A stretch of 64,000 nt of DNA from Pedobacter heparinus DSM 2366 (GTDB lineage: Bacteria; Bacteroidota; Bacteroidia; Sphingobacteriales; Sphingobacteriaceae). The notes beneath the pieces are model-generated. The model saw only the letters and a list, made by a program, of their open reading frames with translations. It was not told the DNA's origin and did not search any database. The position numbers were made by a program, and so were the translations under genes. Below, piece after piece: positions 53,123-61,673 of the stretch; the first letter of the stretch is position 1, and every line of letters starts with the position of its first letter. Location: the NCBI RefSeq assembly GCF_000023825.1, contig NC_013061.1:4402001-4466000 (forward strand), read 5' to 3'.

Positions 53123-54913
53123 TTATTTAAACAATACGGCCTTCCTTACTGCCTTTTGCAGTTCTGTGGCCTTTTCGTCTATCTGCCCCACAAGTTTCAG
53201 GTTCGGACTGGCTTTAAGGGTAACTGTAATGTCTTTAAGGATCCCATCTCTGGCTACCTTAAAAGTTACCGTCTCTCCAACTTTTTTACCGGCAACTGCG
53301 GCCATTTTATCAATCGCTATTTCAACAGGGGCACCATCTGCACTGATCACTTCATCATTCACATTGAGCCCGTCAACCCAGGCCGCCGAATTGCGTGAAA
53401 CTGTGGTAATAAAGACCCTTCCTCCCTGATTTTTAGTGGCAATGCCCAAATACGGGATACTTTTACCTTCATTTTCATTGGTTATGTTGATACCTGCATA
53501 GCCAAAATATTTATGGTAGTCGATTGCAGTGGTGCCATTCACGTATTTAGCCCAGAAATCTGTAAAGCTGGCTCCGCTGATCTTTTCTACCATAGCCTTA
53601 AATTCTGCATCGGTATACCCTCTTTTTTGTGCTTTATTTTGCAGGTACATGGCTTTCATCACATCGTCCAGACTTTTAGTACCTTTTGTGGCATGGGCTA
53701 TTTCCAGGTCCATCAATAAGCCTACTACCTCGCCCTTGGCATAATAAGAAACTGTAGTGTTGTTCGAATTTTCATTAGGCCTGTAATATTTGATCCAGGC
53801 ATCGTAACTGGCTTCGGCAACCGACTGCACCTTGTTGCCTGGGGTATTGGAAACATTGCTTACTGCCGTAACCAGTGCATCTACAAAGCCTTTCTCGTCT
53901 GTAAAACCAGCACGCAGCATCAGTTTATTTTCGTAATAGGCGGTAAAACCCTCTGCTATCCATAAATTGGTGGTATAGTTCTCATTGTCGTAATCAAAGG
54001 GGCCTAAGGCCACAGGGCGCATCCTTTTTACGTTCCATAAATGATAATACTCGTGCGCAACCAGCTCTAAAAAGCCTTTATAGCCGGTTTCAGTAACATA
54101 AGCATCGCGTTTTGCACCCAGTACCGTAGAGTTCAGGTGTTCCAGACCGCCGCCACCGGAAGAAAAATTATGGACAATAAAAGTATAATGCTTATTCGGG
54201 TTTTCGCCATAAATGGCCGTTCCCTGCTCCACAATTTTGGCCATATCCACTTTAAGGCGCTCCTTATCATAATTCCCGCCGCCGTACATGGCCACTTCAT
54301 GTTTAAGCCCCGAGGCCATAAATTCAAAAACATCCTGGTTACCTACTTCAATAGGGCTGTCGAACAAAATGTCAAAATCGGCAGCGGTATAGGTAAATTG
54401 CTGCCCCGAAACCGGTTCCAGTCCGGTAGATACTTTAGTCCAGCCTTTATAAGGGTTGATCTTTACTGTACTCGGTGTTTTAAGCAAACCCTCAGGGTAC
54501 ATAAATATACCGCTGCTCGACAAAAACGCATGGCTTTCATCAATAAAAGATGTACGCACCGAAACTTCAAAAGCATATACCCTGTACTTAATTTTAAGGG
54601 CATTCGCTTTAGCGGTATACACCCTCCAGGTGTTTTTTCTCACCTTTTCATGTTTAAGGATTTTGCCATTGGCCGTAGCCCCAAAACCTTCCACACTTTT
54701 AGCAAATTCGCGCACCAGGTACGAACCCGGGGCCCATACCGGCATTTTTATATCTATATAATCTTTAACCAGGCCTGAAATGTTCATTTCTACCTCCGTA
54801 TAGTGCGCCTGGGGCTCTGTAAAACTGATATCGAATCTTATTTTAACCTGCGATTTTGCTGTCATACCTGCAAATAGTAATATTACCAATCCTAATATTG
54901 ATGTTTTAATCAT
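53123..54913 (-). CDS. M61 family glycyl-aminopeptidase-like metallopeptidase with PDZ domain
   Basis: A 596-residue secreted peptidase (signal ILGLVILLFAGMTAKSQ). The M61 N-terminal domain is at about 25-170. The zinc site is VAHEYYHLWNVKRMRP, with the third ligand Glu in LWIAEGFTAYYENKLM. The C-terminal PDZ domain (about 480-570) has PYLGIATKNQGGRVFITTVSRNSAAWVDGLNVNDEVISADG. Members remove N-terminal Gly or Ala from peptides in the periplasm. It is a single gene, divergent from the second RND operon. Confidence 0.93.
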   Translation of the reverse strand: MIKTSILGLVILLFAGMTAKSQVKIRFDISFTEPQAHYTEVEMNISGLVKDYIDIKMPVWAPGSYLVREFAKSVEGFGATANGKILKHEKVRKNTWRVYTAKANALKIKYRVYAFEVSVRTSFIDESHAFLSSSGIFMYPEGLLKTPSTVKINPYKGWTKVSTGLEPVSGQQFTYTAADFDILFDSPIEVGNQDVFEFMASGLKHEVAMYGGGNYDKERLKVDMAKIVEQGTAIYGENPNKHYTFIVHNFSSGGGGLEHLNSTVLGAKRDAYVTETGYKGFLELVAHEYYHLWNVKRMRPVALGPFDYDNENYTTNLWIAEGFTAYYENKLMLRAGFTDEKGFVDALVTAVSNVSNTPGNKVQSVAEASYDAWIKYYRPNENSNNTTVSYYAKGEVVGLLMDLEIAHATKGTKSLDDVMKAMYLQNKAQKRGYTDAEFKAMVEKISGASFTDFWAKYVNGTTAIDYHKYFGYAGINITNENEGKSIPYLGIATKNQGGRVFITTVSRNSAAWVDGLNVNDEVISADGAPVEIAIDKMAAVAGKKVGETVTFKVARDGILKDITVTLKASPNLKLVGQIDEKATELQKAVRKAVLFK

Positions 54914-55024
54914 AGTTCAATACTTAATCGCGCCAAAATAGAAAAATTTGATTCCTAAAGCAAGGCAGATGCAGCTAAGGGGCGCCATATCGGCAAGAAC
55001 ACTACCTGTAACACACTTAATACA

Positions 55025-55072
55025 AGCTGTTATAGTCATTTTAAATATTTTTGTTCGTTAACTATAACAGCT
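55025..55072 (+). promoter_or_regulatory. Promoter of the second RND operon inside a 12-bp inverted repeat
   Basis: AGCTGTTATAGT (55025-55036) and its exact complement ACTATAACAGCT (55061-55072) enclose a -7 box TATTTTTG (55046-55053). The right arm would lie at or just after the transcription start, 23 bases before the ATG, so the pair could be an operator or a leader RNA hairpin. No regulator gene lies next to the operon. Confidence 0.55.
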
Positions 55073-55094
55073 ACACAACCATAACAAAACACAG

Positions 55095-56183
55095 ATGAAA
55101 CTAAAATACGTCATTTATGCCCTGATCGTTTTGGGGATTGCCTATTTGATTTACTACCGGATTTCGGCCAATAAAAAAATTGCCGAAGATGGTGCCGGTC
55201 CGGGTAAAGGAAAAGGAGGATCGTCGAAAGGTTTACAGGTTGACGGAATTGTGGTACAGGCCAGCGATTTTACCAATGATCTTGATGTAACCGGTACACT
55301 GGAAGCAAATGAGGCCGTAGAATTGCGCAGTGAGGTATCGGGGCTGGTAACCAGCATCAATTTTAAAGAGGGGGCCAATGTAAGCAGGGGCCAGCTGCTG
55401 GTCAAGATCAACGACCGCGACATACAGGCACAGCTGCAGGAGGCTTTAACCAAGCAAAAACTATCTGCCACCAATGAAAACCGCTCTAAACAACTGCTGG
55501 AAAAAGGTGCAATCAGTCAGGAAGAATACGACACTTCCCTTGCCGACCTCCAGTCTTTAAAGGCACAGACCCAGCTGATCCGTGCACAGCTGGCAAAGAC
55601 TTCCATTTATGCGCCCTTTAGTGGTAAAATAGGCTTACGCTCCATATCCGTGGGCGGTTACCTTACGCCCAGTACGCTGATTGCAAATTTATCCAGCATC
55701 AACCCGCTAAAGATCAGCTTTTCGGTACCGGAAAAATACATTGGCCAGATTAAACTGAATTCGGAGATTTCCTTTACGACAGATGGCTACAACAAAAAAT
55801 TTACGGGCAGTGTTTTTGCAATAGAGCCCGGAATAAACACACAAACACGTACTTTACAGATCAAGGCACTGGTGCCCAATGCGGGCAACGAATTGAGGCC
55901 TGGTTCTTTTGCCAAGATAAAGCTGGCCCTTAGCACACAAAAAAATGCGCTGCTCATTCCCAATGAAGCCATTATCCCGGTATTGAAAGGAAAGACCGTG
56001 TTCATTACCAAAGACGGCAAAGCCCAACAGGTGCCTGTAGAAGCCGGCACACGCACCGCCGATCACATTGTAATTACCTCGGGCCTGAACATTGGGGATA
56101 CTGTACTGACAACAGGCGCCATGGCCTTAAAACAGGATGCCCCGGTTAAAGTTTCTGTGGTTAAAAACAAGGCTGCTTTATGA
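55095..56183 (+). CDS. RND efflux periplasmic adaptor (membrane fusion protein)
   Basis: A 362-residue adaptor with an N-terminal membrane anchor (LKYVIYALIVLGIAYLIYYRI) and a Gly/Lys-rich linker (about 33-46). The barrel-sandwich halves surround LVTSINFKEGANVSRGQLLVKIND and TSIYAPFSGKIGLRSISVGGYL, with a helical hairpin between. Later segments (ISFSVPEKYIGQIKLNSEI, LRPGSFAKIKLAL) match the family. It connects pump and TolC channel. The stop overlaps the pump start by four bases (ATGA). Confidence 0.93.
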   Translation: MKLKYVIYALIVLGIAYLIYYRISANKKIAEDGAGPGKGKGGSSKGLQVDGIVVQASDFTNDLDVTGTLEANEAVELRSEVSGLVTSINFKEGANVSRGQLLVKINDRDIQAQLQEALTKQKLSATNENRSKQLLEKGAISQEEYDTSLADLQSLKAQTQLIRAQLAKTSIYAPFSGKIGLRSISVGGYLTPSTLIANLSSINPLKISFSVPEKYIGQIKLNSEISFTTDGYNKKFTGSVFAIEPGINTQTRTLQIKALVPNAGNELRPGSFAKIKLALSTQKNALLIPNEAIIPVLKGKTVFITKDGKAQQVPVEAGTRTADHIVITSGLNIGDTVLTTGAMALKQDAPVKVSVVKNKAAL

Positions 56184-59100
56184 GTATTTCAACCACGAGT
56201 ATAAAAAGGCCGGTACTGGCCATAGTGATGAACCTGATGATCCTTTTGTTCGGGGTAATCGGCTATAACTTTCTGGGTATACGTGAATATCCGAACATTG
56301 ACCCTACTGTAATCAATGTACGGACGTCCTATCCGGGTGCAAACTCAGACATCATTGAATCGCAGATCACAGAACCGCTGGAAAAATCCATCAACGGGAT
56401 AGATGGGATCAGGAACATCTCCTCCTCCAGCAACCAGGGCAGCAGTAACATCACCATTGAGTTTAACCTGAACAAGAATATTGATGATGCCGCTAACGAT
56501 GTGCGCGATAAAGTATCGGAAGCAGCAAGAAGGTTACCCAAAGATATTGACGGCAACCCGGTAGTGAGCAAGGCCGATGCCAACTCGGACGCAGTGATCA
56601 CGATGACCGTACAAAGCGACAAGCGCAATGTAATGGAGCTGAGCGATTATGCAGAGAATGTAATTGCCGACAGGCTGCAGACCATTACCGGGGTAAGTAG
56701 CATCCAGATCATGGGGCAAAGGAAATATGCCATGCGGATCCGCATTTCGCCGGATAAGCTGGCCGCTTATGGCTTAACGTCCCAGGATATTGTTGCAGCA
56801 CTGGACAGGGAAAATGTGGAACTGCCTTCCGGAAAAATAACCGGATCAAATACGGAGCTGATTGTAAAGACCCTTGGAAAATTAACCAATGCCGAACAGT
56901 TCAATAACCTGATCCTGAAGAACGATACCGATAATGTGGTGCGTTTAAAGGATGTTGGTTTTGTGGAGCTGGGATCAGAAAACGAGGAGACCATATTGAG
57001 GGAATCCGGCAAACCGATGGTTGCTGTAGGCCTGATCCCGCAACCCGGCGCCAATTATCTCGACATCTCCAAGGAGTTTGACAAAAGGTTTGCCCAGCTG
57101 GAGAAAGATGTGCCCCAGGACATTAAGCTGAACATATCCCTGGACACAACCAAGTTTATCAAAGCCTCGGTAACTGAAGTGGCAGAAACCATTATTTTAT
57201 CGCTCATCCTGGTGATCCTGATCATTTACCTGTTTTTCAGGGACTGGGCCATCGCCATCCGTCCGCTGATCGACATTCCGGTATCCCTGGTGTTTACCTT
57301 TTTTATCATGTACATTTTTGGGTTCTCTATCAATGTACTGTCGCTATTGGCCGTGGTTTTGGCAACAGGCCTGGTGGTGGACGACGGTATTGTGGTTACA
57401 GAGAACATTTTCAAAAAAGTAGAGGAGGGCTATTCGCCTTTTGAAGCTGCAATAAAGGGTTCCAACGAGATCTTTTTTGCCGTCATCTCTATTTCCATTA
57501 CCCTTGCCGCCGTGTTTTTACCGGTCATCTTTTTACAGGGCTTTGTAGGCCGTCTGTTCAGGGAATTTGGGGTGGTAATCGGCGCTGCTGTACTGATCTC
57601 TGCATTTGTGTCGCTTACCCTGACACCCATGCTGAATGCCTACCTGATGAAAAAAACAGGGCACAAAAAATCGAGGTTCTATGAACTGACAGAGCCTTAT
57701 TTTGTAAAGCTAAATGATGGCTATGCCGAAAAACTGAATAAATTTCTGGACCGGAAATGGCTGGCCATACCCATTATAGTGGCCTGTGTAGGGATCATTG
57801 TATTGTTCTGGAAAATATTGCCCAAAGAAACCGCACCTTATGACGACCGCAGTGCGATAAACATGAACCTGACCACACCTGAAGGTTCTTCTTTTGCCTA
57901 TACCGACCGGTTTATGATGAAAGTACAGGACATGATCAATGATTCTGTGCCTGAAAAGAAAGTGAACATCACCATTACTTCACCGGGCTTTGGGGGCACA
58001 GGTGCTACCAACAGTGGTTTTGTTAGAATGGGGCTGGTAGATCCGGGCGACAGGGAGCGCACGCAGGCAGATATTGCTGCAAAACTGACCAAAATTACCA
58101 GGAAATACTCAGAAGGCAAGGTTACAGTTACCCAGCAGCCTACCATTTCTGTGGGCCGGCGCGGTGGTTTACCGGTAAATTATATCATCCAGGCACAGAA
58201 CTTTGAAAAACTAAGGGAAAAAGTGCCTTTGTTTATGGATGAGGTTTCGAAAGATCCGACTTTTACCACTTCGGACGTAAACCTGAAATTTAATAAGCCT
58301 GAGATTGACCTGACCATAGACAGGGACAAAGCCAAAAACCTGGGTGTTTCAGTAGCCGATATTGGTACGGCCCTGCAACTGGGCTTAAGTGGCCAGCGTT
58401 TTTCCTATTTCTTCATGAATGGCAAACAATACCAGGTGATCGGGCAGTTTGAAGTGGGCGACCGTAAGGATCCGCTTGACCTGAGTTCGGTATATGTAAG
58501 GAACGATAAAAATGAACTGATACAGCTGGACAATGTGGTAACGGCTAAAGAAGAAAGCAGTCCCCCTCAATTGTACCGCAACAACCGTTTTACGGCAGCC
58601 ACAGTTTCGGCAGGCCTTGCACCGGGCAAAAGCATCGGGGAAGGAATAGCCGCGATGGACAGGATTGCAGAGAAGGTACTGGACGAATCTTTCTCTACCG
58701 ATCTTGGTGGGGAATCGAGGGACTTTAAGGAAAGTTCTTCCAATACGCTCTTTGCCTTTGGCCTGGCTTTATTGCTGGTTTACCTGATCCTGTCGGCACA
58801 GTTTGAAAGCTTTATTGACCCGATCATCATTATCCTGACCGTTCCGATGGCTGTTGCAGGTGCATTTCTATCCCTCTGGCTGTTCGGACAAAGCTGGAAC
58901 ATCTTTAGCCAGATCGGTACCATCATGCTCATTGGTCTGGTGACCAAAAACGGCATCCTGATTGTAGAATTTGCCAACCAGCTGAAAGAAAAAGGCAAAA
59001 GTGTACATGATGCCATCAGGGAAGCTTCGGTTTCGAGGCTGCGCCCGATTCTGATGACCAGTCTGGCCATTGCTATCGGCGCCCTGCCCATTGCCATGGC

Positions 59101-59290
59101 GCTGGGTGCTGCAGCCAAGAGCCGCATGGGTATGGGGATCGTAATTGTAGGCGGAACAACCTTTGCATTGATCCTGACCCTATTTGTAATCCCTGCAATT
59201 TATTCGTACTGGTCTAAAGAACACAAAACAAATACAGAATTGGAACTTTCATTAAAAGCAGCATTAGAACATGAGAAAGATGAAAAGTAG
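56180..59290 (+). CDS. RND family efflux pump, inner-membrane subunit
   Basis: A 1036-residue AcrB-type pump. The first helix region is TSIKRPVLAIVMNLMILLFGVIGYNFL. The proton-relay aspartates sit in VLATGLVVDDGIVVTENIFKKVEEG (about residue 395). The second half has IGTIMLIGLVTKNGILIVEFANQ and the closing helices. The porter-domain segment RMRISPDKLAAYGLTSQDIVAAL is typical. It differs in sequence and operon order from the pump at 18.2 kb, so the two systems are separate lineages. Substrate is not evident. The TolC gene starts 20 bases before its end. Confidence 0.95.
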   Translation: MSISTTSIKRPVLAIVMNLMILLFGVIGYNFLGIREYPNIDPTVINVRTSYPGANSDIIESQITEPLEKSINGIDGIRNISSSSNQGSSNITIEFNLNKNIDDAANDVRDKVSEAARRLPKDIDGNPVVSKADANSDAVITMTVQSDKRNVMELSDYAENVIADRLQTITGVSSIQIMGQRKYAMRIRISPDKLAAYGLTSQDIVAALDRENVELPSGKITGSNTELIVKTLGKLTNAEQFNNLILKNDTDNVVRLKDVGFVELGSENEETILRESGKPMVAVGLIPQPGANYLDISKEFDKRFAQLEKDVPQDIKLNISLDTTKFIKASVTEVAETIILSLILVILIIYLFFRDWAIAIRPLIDIPVSLVFTFFIMYIFGFSINVLSLLAVVLATGLVVDDGIVVTENIFKKVEEGYSPFEAAIKGSNEIFFAVISISITLAAVFLPVIFLQGFVGRLFREFGVVIGAAVLISAFVSLTLTPMLNAYLMKKTGHKKSRFYELTEPYFVKLNDGYAEKLNKFLDRKWLAIPIIVACVGIIVLFWKILPKETAPYDDRSAINMNLTTPEGSSFAYTDRFMMKVQDMINDSVPEKKVNITITSPGFGGTGATNSGFVRMGLVDPGDRERTQADIAAKLTKITRKYSEGKVTVTQQPTISVGRRGGLPVNYIIQAQNFEKLREKVPLFMDEVSKDPTFTTSDVNLKFNKPEIDLTIDRDKAKNLGVSVADIGTALQLGLSGQRFSYFFMNGKQYQVIGQFEVGDRKDPLDLSSVYVRNDKNELIQLDNVVTAKEESSPPQLYRNNRFTAATVSAGLAPGKSIGEGIAAMDRIAEKVLDESFSTDLGGESRDFKESSSNTLFAFGLALLLVYLILSAQFESFIDPIIIILTVPMAVAGAFLSLWLFGQSWNIFSQIGTIMLIGLVTKNGILIVEFANQLKEKGKSVHDAIREASVSRLRPILMTSLAIAIGALPIAMALGAAAKSRMGMGIVIVGGTTFALILTLFVIPAIYSYWSKEHKTNTELELSLKAALEHEKDEK

Positions 59291-60593
59291 GGCTTTTATG
59301 TTTGCCTTGGTGCTTTTGTGTACAGGTACCGGGCTGGCTTATGGACAGGAACAGTTGAGCCTGCAGGAAGCCATTGCTACTGCACTTAAAAACAATTATG
59401 ATATTAAACTGGTAAATAACGACATCCAGATTGCTAAAAATAATGTAAACCCGGGAAATGCAGGCATGCTGCCCAGCCTGGACGGAAGTTTTAGTGATGG
59501 GGGAAGCCGCCAGAACATTACCAGGACACAGAGCAATGGCAACCAGCAAACGCTGGACGGGGTGAGAAATACCAATATGAGCTATGGCGCCTCGCTGGGC
59601 TGGACAATTTTTGATGGCTTACAGATGTTTACCAATTATGAACGGCTGAAAGAATTGCAAAAACAGGGGGAAGTGAACGCCAAAGCCACTATTTTGACTA
59701 CGGTGAGCAATGTGATCAGCTCTTATTTTACGGTATTAAAGGAGCAGCAATTGGTTAGGGCAAGGGATACGGCACTCGACATCTCGCAGCTGCGCTTAAG
59801 AATTGCAGACAATAAACTGGCTATTGGCAGGGGCTCTAAACTGGATGTGCTGGCCGCAAAGGTTGACTACAATACGGATACTGCAGCTTACCTGCAGGAA
59901 ATTAACCTGTTGAAAACTGCAAAAACAGCTTTAAACCAGGTAATGGCCAGAGACCTGAATCTTGATTTTAAGGTGGATGAAGCAATTGATATAGATTCGA
60001 AACTGAATTATGGCACTTTAGCCGGACAAATGGAACAGTTAAACCCCGACCTGCAAAATGCCTTTATCAGTAAAAAAATTGCAGAGCTGAATTTAAAGCA
60101 GGTAAAAGGTCAGCGCTACCCAGTAGTAGGCGTAAATGGTGGTTATGAGTTTCAGAAAAGCGCCAGTCCGACCGGCTTTAATACCCAGCAGCGTGCTACG
60201 GGTTTTACATATGGTCTTACGGCAAGCCTGAATATCTTTAACGGTTTTTTGCAAAGGCAAAACGAGCGCAATGCAAAGATAGAGATCAATTCATCTGCAC
60301 TAATGCTGGACAAGACAAAACAGGACATCACAGCCCAGCTGATCTCGACCTATCAGAACTACAGTACCAACCTGGATTTGCTGAAAGTGGAGCAAAACAA
60401 TGTAGACATTGCCAAACAAAACCTGGACATTACACTGGAAAAATACCGCCTGGGCAGTATTTCGCCACTGGAGTTAAGAGAGGCGCAAAAAAACTCAATT
60501 GATGCCATTACCAGGTATCTGGAGGCGCAATATCAGGCAAAACTTACAGAAATCAGCCTAAAAGAAATCAGTGGTACTTTAAATATTCAATAA
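59271..60593 (+). CDS. TolC family outer-membrane efflux protein
   Basis: A 440-residue outer-membrane channel with a signal peptide (FMFALVLLCTGTGLAYG). The two efflux repeats begin LSLQEAIATALKNNYDIKLVNND and LNPDLQNAFISKKIAELNLKQVKGQRYP. The end has NLDITLEKYRLGSISPLELREAQKNSIDAITRYLEAQYQAKLTEI, a regular coiled coil. It completes the adaptor-pump-channel operon. Its start overlaps the pump gene by 20 bases, so translation is likely coupled. Confidence 0.93.
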   Translation: MRKMKSRAFMFALVLLCTGTGLAYGQEQLSLQEAIATALKNNYDIKLVNNDIQIAKNNVNPGNAGMLPSLDGSFSDGGSRQNITRTQSNGNQQTLDGVRNTNMSYGASLGWTIFDGLQMFTNYERLKELQKQGEVNAKATILTTVSNVISSYFTVLKEQQLVRARDTALDISQLRLRIADNKLAIGRGSKLDVLAAKVDYNTDTAAYLQEINLLKTAKTALNQVMARDLNLDFKVDEAIDIDSKLNYGTLAGQMEQLNPDLQNAFISKKIAELNLKQVKGQRYPVVGVNGGYEFQKSASPTGFNTQQRATGFTYGLTASLNIFNGFLQRQNERNAKIEINSSALMLDKTKQDITAQLISTYQNYSTNLDLLKVEQNNVDIAKQNLDITLEKYRLGSISPLELREAQKNSIDAITRYLEAQYQAKLTEISLKEISGTLNIQ

Positions 60594-60611
60594 GATTACT
60601 ATTTTTAGCGA

Positions 60612-61466
60612 ATGATTCTAGTAGCAGACAGTGGTTCTACAAAGACCGATTGGATGGGTTACAGCCCAAATGAACAAATCAACTTCAATACACAAGGTAT
60701 AAACCCTTACTTTTTAAATGCACACGACATTTTTAAGCTTTTTTCCAAGAAAAAGGAAATCGCCGCTTATGCAAGTCAGGTAAAAGAGGTTTATTTCTTT
60801 GGTGCAGGCTGTTCTTCACCAGATAAAGTAGAGATCATCTCTAATGGAATCTCCTCCTTTTTTACCAATGCCTATGTATCTGTAGAGCACGACCTGATGG
60901 GTTCTGCCTATGCAACATGCGGCGACAAAAAAGGGCTGACCTGTATTTTAGGTACAGGCTCAAACATCTCTTATTATGACGGCAAAACACTGCACCATGG
61001 AGCGCATGGACTGGGTTATGTACTTGGAGATGAAGGCTCGGGCACCTGGTTTGGGCGCAAACTGGTTACCAGTTACCTGTACAACCAGATGCCTGCCGAA
61101 CTGGCCTTCGAATTTGGACAGGAATACCAGATCGACAAAGAGACTGTAATCACCAATGTATACCAGAAACCAGCTCCGAATACTTATCTGGCCTCTATCA
61201 GCAGGTTTATGGTAAACCATAAAGCACACCCCTTTATCCTGAATATTTTAAGGGAAGGTTTTCAGGAATTTGTAGACAGCAACATTAAGGATTACAGCAA
61301 TTACAAGAGTCTGGATTGCCATTTTGTAGGTTCCATTGGCTTTATTTACCAGGACATTTTAAGAGAAGTGTGTTTAAATAGCCAGGTAAAAGTAGGGCAG
61401 ATCCTCCAGAAGCCAATCGAAGGCATTTACAATTACATTTTAAGAAAAGAAGGCATCACCGTCTAG
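60612..61466 (+). CDS. BadF/BadG-type ATPase, N-acetylglucosamine-kinase-like
   Basis: A 284-residue ASKHA-fold kinase. ATP-binding motifs are MILVADSGSTKTDWMGY at the N-terminus (phosphate 1), LTCILGTGSNISYYDG (phosphate 2, about 113) and GLGYVLGDEGSGTWFGRKL (about 135). The family includes N-acetylglucosamine kinases and Bacteroidota members are annotated so, but sugar specificity is not proved by these motifs. It follows the TolC gene by 18 bases and might be read through from it. The last 11 bases overlap the convergent PID-CTERM gene. Confidence 0.87.
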   Translation: MILVADSGSTKTDWMGYSPNEQINFNTQGINPYFLNAHDIFKLFSKKKEIAAYASQVKEVYFFGAGCSSPDKVEIISNGISSFFTNAYVSVEHDLMGSAYATCGDKKGLTCILGTGSNISYYDGKTLHHGAHGLGYVLGDEGSGTWFGRKLVTSYLYNQMPAELAFEFGQEYQIDKETVITNVYQKPAPNTYLASISRFMVNHKAHPFILNILREGFQEFVDSNIKDYSNYKSLDCHFVGSIGFIYQDILREVCLNSQVKVGQILQKPIEGIYNYILRKEGITV

Positions 61467-61644
61467 TATTTTTTTGCTGGTTAATTTTCCTTAATCCATA
61501 AGCTGCCCCGGCAAGCAGCAAGGCAGCAACACCGCCGTCAACAGGTAAATCGGGATCATCACCCGGCAAACCAGGGTCGTCAGCCTGCATGGCCCACAGG
61601 GAGGTACATAGCAGTATTAAAATCAGCACCAGGGGATATTTCAT
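61456..61644 (-). CDS. PID-CTERM-like small sorted protein
   Basis: A 62-residue protein that is little more than a signal peptide (YPLVLILILLCTSLWAMQ) and a tail. The tail has DDPGLPGDDPDLPVDGG, a hydrophobic stretch (VAALLLAGAAYGL) and a basic end (RKINQQKNTRR). The PVDGG-helix-basic layout fits the PID-CTERM proposed sorting signal of Bacteroidota (consensus PIDGG). There is no cargo domain. It lies 29 bases after the large T9SS protein gene on the same strand, so it is probably co-transcribed. Function is unknown. Confidence 0.75.
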   Translation of the reverse strand: MKYPLVLILILLCTSLWAMQADDPGLPGDDPDLPVDGGVAALLLAGAAYGLRKINQQKNTRR

Positions 61645-61673
61645 ACCATTGGTTTTACAGACATATTGTTTGT

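Noticed and set aside
54137..54778. A 213-codon open frame on the plus strand
   Set aside because: It is antisense to the M61 peptidase gene, covering its zinc-site region.
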